Source of the DNA: Durusdinium trenchii
Lineage: Eukaryota > Sar > Dinophyceae > Suessiales > Symbiodiniaceae
Direction: 5' to 3'
Length of the DNA stretch: 64,000 bases
Assembly (NCBI GenBank): GCA_963970005.1
Contig: CAXAMN010023350.1
Location: 467,112-531,111, forward strand
Of the stretch, positions 27,441-38,600 are shown piece by piece (positions within the stretch are counted from its first letter, which is position 1; each line of letters starts with the position of its first letter). A program made the translations under genes and the position numbers. The notes below the pieces were generated by a model that worked only from the letters and a program-made list of their open reading frames with translations, had not been told where the DNA came from and did no database searches.

Positions 27441-28470
27441 TTCTGCAAAGACAGGCTTCCCCACAACACACGCTTGTACAAAGGACGCCTGAAACAAAAA
27501 AGAAACAATAAATCGACCACGCCCCTTTCGTCCACACACTTCTGTGGACGTCTGCTTCTGCGCTGGTTTTGTGAGGCGCCACACCTGGTCGGATCCAGGC
27601 GTCTTGGACACAAATCATCGTGGAAGCTTCTGGGCTTAGGATGAATCCTTGCTACTGGGCAAGCTTCCTAAGAATCGTACACGTCAGGGGAGGCGCTCCT
27701 CGCAAACGATGGGGCGTTCAATGGCGACTTGTGACACTGAGCGATCTGGTACTCCTACAGCAAGAGTCCTATCACCGTAATTTACTATACACAAACATGT
27801 CGTTGAGAGGGTGTCCCCTGGGTTCTCAGCAGGAAAATGGCAGCTTCAAAACGAACTCAAAGACACTTCCGGGGTCACACAAACAGGACCTCTCAAACCA
27901 AAAACGAAACAGCCCAACAGCCGAACATGTGTTGTTTTGCCCGTACCCGTCTTGTTGCTATTTGGCTCCCACTGCCCTCCATCAATTTAACGACGACGAA
28001 ACCCTTCCTATAAGATTTCTTGCCACAAACGACTTCAACCCATCCTGCGGCGCAACACTCCTCTCTGTTGTTTGCAGGCTTGCGAGCGTCCGCCCACTGC
28101 CGAACAGACACCTGCCTCGAGGATTTCAAAACCCTTTTGGCAACACTTGGAATCAAGCGCAGCCGGCTGGCGTTCCACTTGCGGCTCTTCAAAAGCCAAG
28201 CGCACATCTTGCGCAATGTCTTGGAGCCTCCGCCCAAGGAGAATTTCTTTTCGCGTCTTTCTCTGTTCGAAAAGAAGAAGGATAGTTTTTCCGGGCTCTG
28301 GGCTGTTTCCAGCCAAGCTCCACTGCAGCATTGGCGTCCGGCTCGGACATCTCCTGGATGCAACGCTGTCAAGACAAAGAATTGGCCACGTTTGCAGCTG
28401 AAGGTGGCGGTCCCATCAGCATCGGTCAACATAGACATACTCCTGGCGGGGCTCCACAACCGGACTGCCG
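27441..28470. other. Region downstream of the kinase-like gene
   Basis: No independent gene recognised. On the minus strand a long frame continues from the kinase C-lobe to a stop at 27893 (Arg/Lys/Ser-rich, KSRKWNASRLRLIPSVAKR); it may be a C-terminal extension or read-through into non-coding sequence. Confidence 0.35.
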
Positions 28471-28472
28471 GC

Positions 28473-29370
28473 ATCAAATCGCGCGCCGTTGGCCGGAGTG
28501 CAAAATCAGGTTGCAGCAGCTGACGAAGAACATCGTTCCCTCCAAGCAACCTCGGAATGTACACACCGGTCCTACGGAGAGCGGGGGTCTGCTCAGGGTA
28601 GTGTGGGAAAGAACGCCACACAGCTGCGTGCCCGACCAGTTGCATCTGTTGCGCCAGCAAATCCTTACTGGCAAGTTCTGCGTCTGTCGAGGGGGTGCAT
28701 TTGGCAATTGAATGTTTGGACCCTAGACGAAGCGAACCGGCAACCCCACCGTCGACGTAACTTAACAACTCCAAACCGACCCGTTTTTGTGCAATACTCT
28801 TGTTTCGAGGTTTGGGGCGACAAACAGTGTACAACAATTGATCACACATGTACGCACAAGCTTCGAATCCCGAAGTAGCTCCGAACAATCGCTCGCCACA
28901 TCATCTCGTAGAGCAAGACACCAAGGCTCCACATATCGCTCGGAGGGCCTGGACGCTTGCCCAAAATCACTTCAGGGCTCCGGTAGTTCAAAGTCAACGC
29001 TGGCAAAGTCATGTAAACCTGTGCGTTGCCAAAATCAGCCAGCTTGGCTCGCCACTTCTCTTGGCAGAATACCAGCACATTGCCTGGTTTCACATCGTTG
29101 TGAACAACTTGCTCCGAATGACGATGCGCAAGGGCTTCGGCTAAGTCCAGTAGCAATTTTTCTCGCAAGTGGCAGCTCCAAGGGAAGGAACTCCGTCAAT
29201 GTTCCAAGAGCGAGCTCGAACACCATACCGTATCCTCCACCAATTGTGACATCCAGAAGCTGCACCACTTGGGGGCATTGCACTTGCTCCAAGATCGAGA
29301 CCTCCTGCAAAAATTCTAGTGCCTTGCTTGCGCGACCTCTCCTCAGGTATGCCGAGCAAAAAATGAGCAG
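28473..29370 (-). pseudogene. Protein-kinase-like gene, frame-broken
   Basis: Minus strand, pieces in three frames. About 29360-29165: ALEFLQEVSILEQVQ with VVQLLDV and YGMVFELALGTLTEF, the end of the N-lobe and hinge. About 29168-28842: catalytic loop VVHNDVKPGNVL (Asn replaces Arg of HRD, the catalytic Asp is kept), then LADFGNAQ, the activation segment ending RSPEV, and PSDMWSLGVLLYEM. About 28530-28473: GNDVLRQLLQPDFALRPTAR, the end of the C-lobe. The first break, near 29170, looks like one extra base; the second, between about 28880 and 28530, may be an intron. The glycine loop and the beta-3 Lys are not seen in the first piece. It would phosphorylate Ser/Thr if functional; subfamily unknown. 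Confidence 0.65.
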
Positions 29371-29756
29371 TGGCCGGTGGACTCAGACCCAGAAATTCGA
29401 GCGAGCAAAACGCTCAGCCAAACACAAATACATTTCAAATTGACTATCTCACTTCTCGCTGGTCACGTCACAAGAAAAAATTGAACAATCACATAAACAA
29501 TTAGTCCAGCGACAACTCTTTCACAGCCACTTTGCGGTCAGTCCGCCTTCCACTGCCACGAACACTTTGCCAAACTTATGGGACCGAGCGAACAAACGGA
29601 GGCCGCCCGCCAAACTAAACGAAACTCTAGGGTTAACTAAGCGTTTTAGCAGAAGAACATAAAACATACTCAGGAAGACAAAACAAAACAAGGAACGTGC
29701 CACCACCCAAGGTCTTGATGAAGCCGTAGTCAGTAGTCATCCAACACCTTGGAAGG

Positions 29757-30107
29757 CTACTCTAAGTGCCCCTGCACAAGCGCAAAGCCTTTCTGAAGCA
29801 GCGGTGCCATCGCAGGCGCCGTCACAGTGGGCACTGTCACATTGGGCACTGTCACCACAGGCGCTGTCGCCCCTGCCCGCAAACGCCAAGGTGCACCATT
29901 GTTCAGGCACGCCTTGGCATAGTTATGAGCGGTCGAAAAGGTCGCAGAGCTCTTCCAAACAAGGAGGACCGCCAGAGTCTCTGGCAACGCAGCTGTGCGC
30001 GACAGCGCTCGGCCTCTGCGAGCTGCCGCTTCAAGCGCCTCCAGCCCAGATCGAAAATCTTCTTCGTCCTCAAACTGGATCTGCCAATCTTTGGCGGCTC
30101 GGTTTCA
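29757..30107 (-). CDS. Unidentified coding segment with a TVPTVTAP-type repeat
   Basis: An open minus frame of about 115 codons without ATG: AAKDWQIQFEDEEDFRSGLE, then AAARRGRALSRTAALPETLA, then a Val/Thr/Pro repeat (VVTVPNVTVPTVTAP) encoded by 15-base GGGCACTGTCAC units near 29825-29865, then a stop. An in-frame TGA at about 30113 followed by an AG suggests an upstream splice acceptor. It lies upstream of the kinase-like gene on the same strand. Confidence 0.45.
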
Positions 30108-30383
30108 AAGGACCATGGCTGAACAACGCAGGTCCTGAGAGTTTCCTATAAAATTAAAGCTCCAACTGGATTCGTTTAGTTTGGCACTAAACTTACAGAA
30201 GGCGGTTCCGGCCTGCTGCACTTTGTCTGAGTCTGTCCTTTCAGCTTGAGGAGCGCTGCCCTCTTGATGTGTCAAATCCACCATCTATATACAGCCATCC
30301 TCTTGAGGACGCGCCTGACGCGTCTAAAAGAAGTGCAATAAAAAGCACGTGAGAGTGAGAGAGAGAGAGGGAGAGACAGAGTG

Positions 30384-30875
30384 TCAGCACTGAATCTCGT
30401 CGCACCAGGGCCCCCAGCAAGTGGCTCCTCCGGAGCGCGCCATCAGCGCCATCAGCCTGACGCCGCTGATGTTTCCACTACGCAGAGAAACATGTTGCCT
30501 CCTCTTTAGATCTCGCACTGGGATGATGTCGGGATGGCTCAGTTTGAGGTCAGAGAGACTGTGCCTACCAACAGGAAGACGACAGTGGAGCCAGTGCCAG
30601 TACTTGTGCTTGTCAGCGCCCATCCACTTGTCAGACTCGGCAACAAGTGTGTAGTCAAGACGATGTAGCATGATATGGCGATCAGCCTGACTTGGGTGCC
30701 AGTCACACAAGGTATCATCTTCCGCATGTATGAGGTGGACATCATATTGGCCTGGAGTGGCAACTTCCATCAGTGCTGCAAATACTCCCTTGGGCATCGC
30801 AATAGCACCAAGTTCGGCCGAAACCCGACATTCCGGAAACAACACTCTTTGGGCACAATGGTCCCTAGCTTACAC
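30384..30875 (-). CDS. Unidentified conserved-looking protein, C-terminal exon
   Basis: The minus frame opens after a TAA near 30875 and has no ATG for its first part; AGTGTTGTTTCCGGAATG follows CCCAAAG, so a 3' splice site is possible. The first in-frame ATG (MPKGVFAALMEVA) lies about 16 codons into the ORF. Key segments: YDVHLIHAEDDTLCDWHPS, RLDYTLVAESDKWMGADKHK, YWHWLHCRLPVG, LSHPDIIPVRDLKRRQHVSL. The HAEDD...W pattern vaguely recalls the acid loop of alpha/beta-hydrolases, but no nucleophile elbow is present, so no function is assigned. The stop follows CDEIQC. Confidence 0.5.
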
Positions 30876-31585
30876 GCATCTCTAGTCTCAATGGCGAGCG
30901 GCAAACAACCTTCTTGGCAAAACAACTAGCTACTGAGCTACTAATCAGAAGCCACAGCGTTCAAATCCCTGCGCACCGGCCGGCCTTCACCGACAGAAGC
31001 CCAAAGAAAAAAACACAGCCCAGCGCTGCAAGGGCTCTTTGCCTCTTTGGTATGGCTGCTCGAGGGGTGTCAATCTCGCAGTGGCTTACTGTGGCGATTG
31101 TGGCAAGACACAAGTCACAAGCAGAGCTTCATCAAAGCTGCTGCATGCGACTGCTCGCGCCGTGGATTGACAAGCCCAGCCCTGTCTCAGCCAAAAGCCG
31201 CTGTGTCGGACTGAGCTCCGGTCGATAAGCGTTCCAACTCACCAAATGGCCAAGGGGATCCAAGGGGGAAACATTAGAGACATATGTGGCTTAGTGCTAA
31301 AAGGTCAGATTGTAAGAGGAACCTAAGTGGAGCCCAGACCTATTGAAACGAAACCAGGCTATACAGACCTGCACGTCGGACCACGACGATCGGACTCTGA
31401 GATTCTCGTGGTCTAGTTGGAAACAAGTCTCGTCGACATGCCCATGATGGTCCATCTGTCTTTTGTGGTCCAGTTGCTCGTGTTCGGATGGTAAGTGTCC
31501 CAATAACCACCTACTAGGGGGGGCCTTTTATTTGTTTATCAAAGTGTAACGCCACACATACAAAAGGAAACACCCGGCTTTCTTC
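30876..31585. other. Intergenic stretch
   Basis: No gene recognised. A small hairpin lies at 31379-31413 (ACCACGA against TCGTGGT). Confidence 0.35.
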
Positions 31586-31588
31586 GTG

Positions 31589-31650
31589 TAAGCCACTCAG
31601 GATCTTGAGTGGCTGAGTGGCTGAGTCGCTGACAGGAAGAAAATCCGCAT
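31589..31650 (+). repeat. GAGTGGCTGA array, copy C (short)
   Basis: GCCACTCAGGATCTTGAGTG followed by GCTGAGTGGCTGAG and CTGACAGGAAGAAAATCC: the palindromic head and one to two units of the array A family. TATG/TAGG microsatellite follows at 31670-31740. Confidence 0.8.
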
Positions 31651-31739
31651 TTCCACGCACAATCTGATGTAATGCCATGTAACATAATGTAACGGTATGT
31701 TATGGTAGGTATGTATGTACAGTAGGTAGGTAGGTATGT

Positions 31740-32554
31740 CGTGTGCCAATATTTTTGTTTGGATAAGCAATAGAGACACCTGCCAGCACTCAGCCACTGT
31801 TGCGTTTGTTTGGTAGTAGCACGCATGGTATTGACGCATGGTATTGAACCGCCCAGTCCGGTGCAGTGGAGGTCTGATTCTGCTGAGCAAGGCTGGAGCG
31901 CGACTTCATGGCCTTCAATGAATGACAAGCACTTCAGAACTTGGGGATGTCAATGAAACGCAAGAAGTGAAAATGAATCGAATCAATGAACATGTTGTAA
32001 CAACGTTGTATTGGTTGAATGAGGCTGCAGCTTGGTCTGTGCACACTGGGAATACCAATTGAAGTGCCTCCACACAAGCACAACTGACAAATGAAGGTCC
32101 ACAACAACAATGAACGCGTTTGTTTGCCGATAAAATTTCAAGAAAAACGAAGATTGGCTGCTGTATCATACAGCCTGTATGTAGGCTTCTTGCTGAACAG
32201 CAATTGGTGGAAACTGAGGGCGTAGCAAGCGGAGAATCTGACGGATTCTGCGCTAGTAGCCAGCCTTGGCAAGAATGGTGCTTTTGGACTGTATCCTCGC
32301 TGAAACCACGGGACGAGATGTTTGATATTGAGTTAAACACCTCAACACTTCAAAACATTAGTCATGAAACAGGTGTGAATGATTTCTCCATGGCGCGCAG
32401 TCTCACAAGAGCCAAGCAACGAGCCTTTGTCGCGCCCACTTGCGTGAGGTCAAAAGCCAGCATAGGCTCGAACAGAGCATGCGGTTGCATCAACGACGCT
32501 TGCACCTGTCCCCAAATAGGAAATTCGGCAGAACATGTTCCACTTTATTACGCA
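31740..32554. other. Intergenic stretch
   Basis: No convincing coding segment or element. Confidence 0.35.
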
Positions 32555-33002
32555 TTAATCCGACATCCAACACCTCAAGCAGTGGATGTAGAGTTTACGT
32601 AGTCTACCAGTGGATTTGCCAAATGATGCATCTGGCTGCCAAGGTGCTTGAAGAGTGGCACCCCATACAATATTCGTGTCAAAAATCAACATGGCTTCAA
32701 TAATGTCGGTCCCTCTTCCTTGTTTCACACTAGTCAGAAGTCGAGCGGGGCCATTGCGAAAACACTGCATCGAAACGCTTTTGCGAACAAGAGACCATGA
32801 ACATGTGTGACAGACTTTTGTCGAGCCATCCACTGCTCCAAAGAGTCAAGCCTCGGCGGGAAACACCATAACGTGGCTCTGAGCGATGCAAAACCTTGAT
32901 TCCAAGGGGCGTCAATGGAGTATTCCAATGAACTGTTTCACCTGACTCTGAAGCAGCGAACAGCTCACGCGCTGAATCCTCCAAGGGGCACACTGGGCAC
33001 AC
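32555..33002 (-). CDS. Unidentified coding-like region in several frames
   Basis: Minus frames follow each other: 33002-32850 (CPVCPLEDSARELFAASESG, then LTPLGIKVLHRSEPRYGVSR) and 32780-32555 (GPARLLTSVKQGRGTDIIEA, then MLIFDTNIVWGATLQAPW). Frame changes in between suggest indels or small introns. Family unknown. Confidence 0.3.
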
Positions 33003-33291
33003 CAGGTCAGGTGCAAGCGAGGAGAGCAGTTAAGAGGCATGCAGCAAGTGAATCGAGAAGCAAAACACATGCCCCCACAGTCTAAGTCTCAAGTAAACTA
33101 TGAAATTTTGCCCTGTCCTCTGCTGCACCTTGGAAATGCTCAAAGCAAGCGAGCTACGTCTTGCCGTTTTCGCCGGTGGGTGGGTTTGAAAAAATGGGAG
33201 TCTCGGGGGCCTGGATCTGTTGCGGTCTCGCCATAGCACAACTTGGCATCAACATTGTTGGCACACGGTCGTGCCACCCTTTCTGCATGGA

Positions 33292-33753
33292 CCACACGGA
33301 AAGGATGAATATGTTTTTCCGGAATTTGTTTTCAGGTGTTTTCCGGGAATTTGTGTCACGTTTCTTCACCTACTGCTTTTGCTTTTTGCTCTTGCTTCTG
33401 CTGGGAGTGCTTTACAAGCACTAGGAGCAGCAGAAAGGGCAGGGGACGAAGCACCAAAGCCCTTTTCTGTTCCCTCCCTTTGTCACTGTCTCGCTCTCTC
33501 CGTCACGCTGGCTTTGGTGCTTCGTCACCTGCCCTTTCTGCTGCTCCTAGTGCTTGTAAAGCACTCCCAGCAGAAGCAAAAGCAAAGGCAGAAAGTAAAA
33601 GCAGAAGCAAAAGCAAAAGCAAAAGCAAAAAAACAAAAGAAGAAGCACAAGCAAAAAGCAAAAGCAAAAGCAGAAGCAGTAGGGGAAAAACGCGAAAACA
33701 ATTCCCGGAAAAAATAACGAAAAAAACAGAGAAATACCGTTTCCACACGGAAA
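33292..33753. mobile_element. Foldback (long inverted repeat) element with an 11-bp flanking direct repeat
   Basis: Arms 33387-33461 and 33510-33584 are reverse complements over 75 bp with two mismatches, around a 48-bp loop. The pairing extends outward through GCTTTTGC-type repeats (expanded on the right, 33595-33680) to TTTTCCGGGAATTTG (left, about 33342-33356) against CAATTCCCGGAAAAA (right, about 33699-33713). CCACACGGAAA occurs at 33292-33302 and again at 33743-33753, as a target-site duplication would. No coding capacity; frames through the GCAAAA repeats are artefacts. Confidence 0.75.
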
Positions 33754-35286
33754 CATTGGAAGGTTTTGCTGCTACATTTTAGAGGCCTCGGTTGATGAAT
33801 CGCTTCCACAAGCATGTGCTCAGAAAACCATGCAGCCACACGAACAAACACAAAGGTATGGTTTATTCACTCATGGCATGACACTGGCCAAAAACCTTGA
33901 CTAGAGTCAAGGGTCCAATAGCAAACCCTATATAATCAAAGCGTCAAACTGGAACACAAATACCACATCATGGGGCGCCAAAAAACTTGTTCCAAAATCC
34001 CGGAAGTGCAGAATCTGATGTGCCGGGTTTGTGAGACGCCGCGCTGGGGGTCTCAATCCGCGTGAGCCCAGCCAGTTCTTTTTAGCGTATCAGCGGCGCA
34101 TGAGAATTATCTGTTTCCGCACCTGTGTTCCATGTAGTTGTTGCCAAAGCGGCTACTGTAGTTCTTAATGTGGTCCATGCACACTTGAGATGTCGAGCAT
34201 GGCAGCAAGGAACTCCATGAAGGTGTGTCTTTGTGTGTGTGTGTCTTGCCGGTTGTCGCGCGATATGTGCTCATAGCTGTTCAGTACTGCATGAGTTCTC
34301 TCACTGTCATGCCCATGGTTTATTGAGTTCTTTGTGGGGGCACGAGCCCAATGTCCTTACACCCGCATATCTCTCAATGGTCTGGATTCAAGAAGATCTG
34401 TTGGGATGACACTTTAGCTAACTTCACTACTACATCACCGCGGGAGATCATTGATCAATATAGACTTCCCGATGTATGGCCAATGTGGATCATTTGGTGG
34501 TGAACGAATCGCCGGCTTTTGCGAGGTCTTGTTGCATGCTACCTGCGTAGGACCCAGAAGGCCCCAAAAGAAAACCAACTTCCTATCACCGATGCACAGT
34601 AGCTTTTGTGGCTTGCTGCCTGAGATGTCGCTAATTGCGATCCAAAGCCCGACATCGTTCTGTCCGAGAAATTCACCTTATTTGACCTCGCCCTGTCATA
34701 GGCGTACTTAACAGGCTGCCGGGTGTAAATGTTCAAAGCTCATTGAGCAATGCCACTGATCGCGGCCGCTAGGCTGATGGTTGCGCGAAACTGGCGCAAG
34801 ATAGGTTCAACAAAGGCGATCAACTGGTGTCGCATGAGAGGCCGCACAGCCACGACTCCAAAGAATTGAAAGGCCCCAGTTTCTTACATGGCCTACGTCT
34901 GTTGAAACACAGCTACGTCTGATGTTGAAACCTACGTCTGGAGTTTAACACATGTTGTCCTGCGATGTAGACGTCGAAACTATATATATATATACTGGGA
35001 CAAAAGGTTGTCCACTCCGGAAGCATCCGAAGCCAAACATTCCACAATAACTACGGAATGTTCTTATATTTGTTGCGTTCTAGTCGCCACTGCCTGCCCA
35101 CTAAATCAAGGGTGAAAATTTGATTTGAATCAATGATCACAAAAAGTGTGCAAACGTCTGACAGAAACAACAGGCTCACATTCAGAGCTTTTCTGGTGAT
35201 TCTGATCTTGCCGCGGCACCAGCTCCAGAAGGCATGGAGACCTGGAAAATGAACAAAACTGAAGAAATCTGAAGAATGTAAGGAGC
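33754..35286. other. Intergenic stretch
   Basis: No gene recognised. Short GT run near 34230 and a TA run near 34982. Confidence 0.35.
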
Positions 35287-35692
35287 CTAGAAACAGCAGT
35301 CAGTCCGTTCTCCAAAGTAGCCTGGCACTTGTTCGGCGAAGTTACAGAGCGTTCTTGTTTCTAGTGCAACAGGGTAGTGATGTCCATCGTGCCAGAGGAA
35401 AGAGACAAGTCTATAGAAATGAACACAACAAACTCGAGAACCCGAAAGGTCCAGAAGCACAAGAACAGAAGGAAGAAAGAAAGAACGGAGAAGCATTCCT
35501 GTCTTTAGTATATAGAATAAGGCAGTGGCATCCAGGCTGCAAAGAGGTATGTAGGGGTATGTATCCAGCGGCACTTGCATGCTTCAGCGTGGCCATTCCC
35601 ACAAACTGCCATGCAAAGAATCGACCGGAGGCCTTCGCTGGATCATAGTAGACCCTAACCTCAGCCAGCATACCACAAACGCTATTACACAA
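35287..35692 (-). CDS. Unidentified coding-like segments
   Basis: Minus frame 35692-35530 reads MLAEVRVYYDPAKASGRFFA then WQFVGMATLKHASAAGYIPL, with good protein-like composition. Another frame, 35430-35287 (FYRLVSFLWHDGHHYPVALE), may be a further exon. No family recognised. Confidence 0.3.
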
Positions 35693-38600
35693 TTACAAAC
35701 AACATGCGAGAGAGAGTGCCTGGACATGCTGGTCACACAGATCATGCAAAAGAGGCAAAGCATGCCGTGGTACTGTATACTACCGCCGAAGCTACCGTAC
35801 GCAGGGTCTGTAAAATATTTATATAGACTGTCTTATAGTGCTACAGCGCACTACAGTACCACACTCCTTTTTTTTCGGAACACATGTTTAAAGGAGATCT
35901 CTACGTATCCCGCCCCGATCTTCTGTACTGCATTGACACACCTGCGCTCTGATGCAGCTGCGTAGCAACTTCCGTTCGAGCCAAGGGTTTCAGGGTCTTC
36001 GTGAGAAGCTCGGGAATGATACGGCTGTCAGTCGATCGAACTGAGTCAGGGCAGTTTCTGCACTCCAAGGCGTCAGAAATGGCATCTATATAATGTGCTT
36101 TTTCAGGCTCTTCATGATGTGTGCTTGTTGTTTCTTGTTGGATGTTTCTTGTTGGCTAAGTTGCAAGACCCCGTCTGCCGAGTCTACTGAGCCCTGCCTG
36201 CGCTAAGCTGCAAAGGCTGCTCGAAAGTTGAGCGTGCCGCAACAACACGATTCTGGACCTGCGTGCAAAATCGGTCAAAGGATGGCTATAGTCTTGAGAC
36301 TTAGGCGTCAACAGGCCACAAGCTCTGCGAAAAGAGTCTCCCAATCAAGTCCAAGCTGCTCGGCCAGGAAATGATGCTTCAAACCGCAAGCTCGCTGGAG
36401 AAAAGCTCAGCCCGCCCAGAACGCTCTCGTACCTTCAATTCGGAGTATTGAAGTCAAAAGTGCTTTTAGCCAAGGGGTCTATGAATCTCTAGCTCGGCCT
36501 AGCTTATACGCCGTCCTGCTGGGGCACAAAATGCCTTATGTATCTTGTCTGAAAAGGTATCATCGTGCAAACAGTTGCATGAGAAAATCTTTTGCAACCG
36601 AGGGCGTGTTTCTGCAAAGTGTCCGTAACAGGACGTTTAATGAATGCCACTGGCAAGCGTTTGAACTGAATCAACTGGTCCAGTCTACCCAGGAGGAAAA
36701 CGAACTAAGTAAGGCGCAAGGAGGTTCGAGTCTGAAGATGAGTCTTTATCACTTCATAAGTTCGCCAACTGATAATCAATGGGCGGACCATTGGGTTCAA
36801 AAGCCCAAAAACGAAGTGCTTGGTGCGTACAATGTTGCATCATGCCACAACTACCTCTAGTTGCCTGCTTGATTCAACTGTTCCTGGCCCTTGCCTGATT
36901 CTTATGGTAATCTTTTCACCTCGCTTGGTGACCAGCTGCACGCTGGCGTTCCTCAGTGGAGTCAGAGTTAGATATTGGATGATATTGGCAACGCCTCAGA
37001 TGTGCCCAAGAAACATCCAACAACTATGTAATATTATTGTAATATTATGTACAGTAATCTACGCTTCTTTGCTGTAGTAGGCTGCAATGCAACAGGCGCA
37101 AGCACACCACTGCCCAAATGTCGGTAAATCCCGGCTCCCCCTCTCCAAGAAAAAGAACACGCGCAATGCCGAGCCAGAATCACAGATGGCCCGCCGGCAA
37201 CTGTAGGCTCCTGCAGCCCCGGGTATGATCAAATCATGCTGTCACTCTATATACAAAACATGGGTCTGAACATCTCTGTCCTTCTCAAGAACTTCTAAGG
37301 TTAGAGCCAACCTATGCCCAGGTTGCAGAGTCAGCACCTCAGGGCACATCGCAGAATGGAGAACAAACATGCTGGAAGGAATTATAGGTCCACACCCGGC
37401 CACAACTCCACAAGTTGTGTGTGTGTGCGTGTCAGCTGCGCCTTCTTTGTGTTCGACTGCCTTGGGATTGGCCTGGATCCGCGTGTCTGAATCCCCTGGC
37501 CATAGGCTGGACATTGAGAAACAACTGTTTCCATAAAGAAGGAAAAAGGCAAGCAAAATCAGCTATCTTCAAACAAATCCGTCAGGATACCACGAGAGTC
37601 TAGCCTGCGGACTGTACATGCCATCCATGTGCAGGCTCACACTCGGGTGACTGAAGCTAAAGCTCTCAATCGTCACGTTGACCGGATTGAGGTTCCTTCA
37701 GCACAACCAAAATTCGGGCCAGACAACACAGTGGGTGGTGGTAACCCTCAGAATTGGTTCTTCCCGACCCTCATGAGGCCTTTGGTCAAAAGACTAAAGG
37801 TTGGGCAACCAGAAAGAAAGGAACATGTGTAAAAATGTGATCACAAAATGCCACAGCCAGCTTTGGCATGTGCGGCTCGTGACAAACTCTCAAAGTTTCA
37901 AAAGCACCAAGAATAAAGTGCGTAGCTACGACCCTGACCCTGATTTCCATCGTTGCGGAGCAAACCAAATTTGTCTATTGTTATCTTAGACTTGGCCTCA
38001 GTGACATTCAGTGGTACATTCAGGTCGAATTGTGCAAGGTCTGCTCTCAACTGCACGGGTTGCATAGGCACTTACAAAATAGTCAAATTAGTGGCTCGAA
38101 GACCTTCTAGCCATGAAAAAACAGAATGGAAGATCACGGTAACCTGCAGGGCTGAATGCAGCTTGGAGGCGTGATGTTAAGCCCTGAGAGCGAAAAAGGG
38201 TGTGAAAAATGGCAAAAGCACTTGACAAAAACTGCGTTAAGGTTCAGTCTTCTCTGCTATGTCTAGCACAATGCCAAGCATCGTGACCGGCGTGCTTCTG
38301 ATACGCTCAGAATCCCTAAGTCCAAATCCTTGGTTCGTTCAAACTTTGGCAGCGGCGAGACTTATAAAAAATGACGTGAACGCATTTCAACTATCTAGCA
38401 TCTCTGCGCGGTGGGCAGTAAAAACAGTCTGTAGCCGTAGCATCCACCCAAATTGTGCAAGAAGCTCCTGCAAGGGACACATGAACATGTCTCATGTATC
38501 GACATGTGGCGAGGCTGCCAGCGCTGGCAGCCGCACTGCATTCTTGAAGTTCACCATGTTCCATCTGGCATGACAGGACACATGGCCACACATTCACCAG

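Noticed and set aside
30890-30985. Possible tRNA: GTTCAAATCCC resembles a T-loop
   Set aside because: The T stem has a mismatch and no matching acceptor stem or anticodon arm could be placed upstream.
33503-33851. Phe/Leu/Cys-rich frames with apparent membrane helices
   Set aside because: They are read through GCAAAA/TTTTGC repeats of the foldback element.
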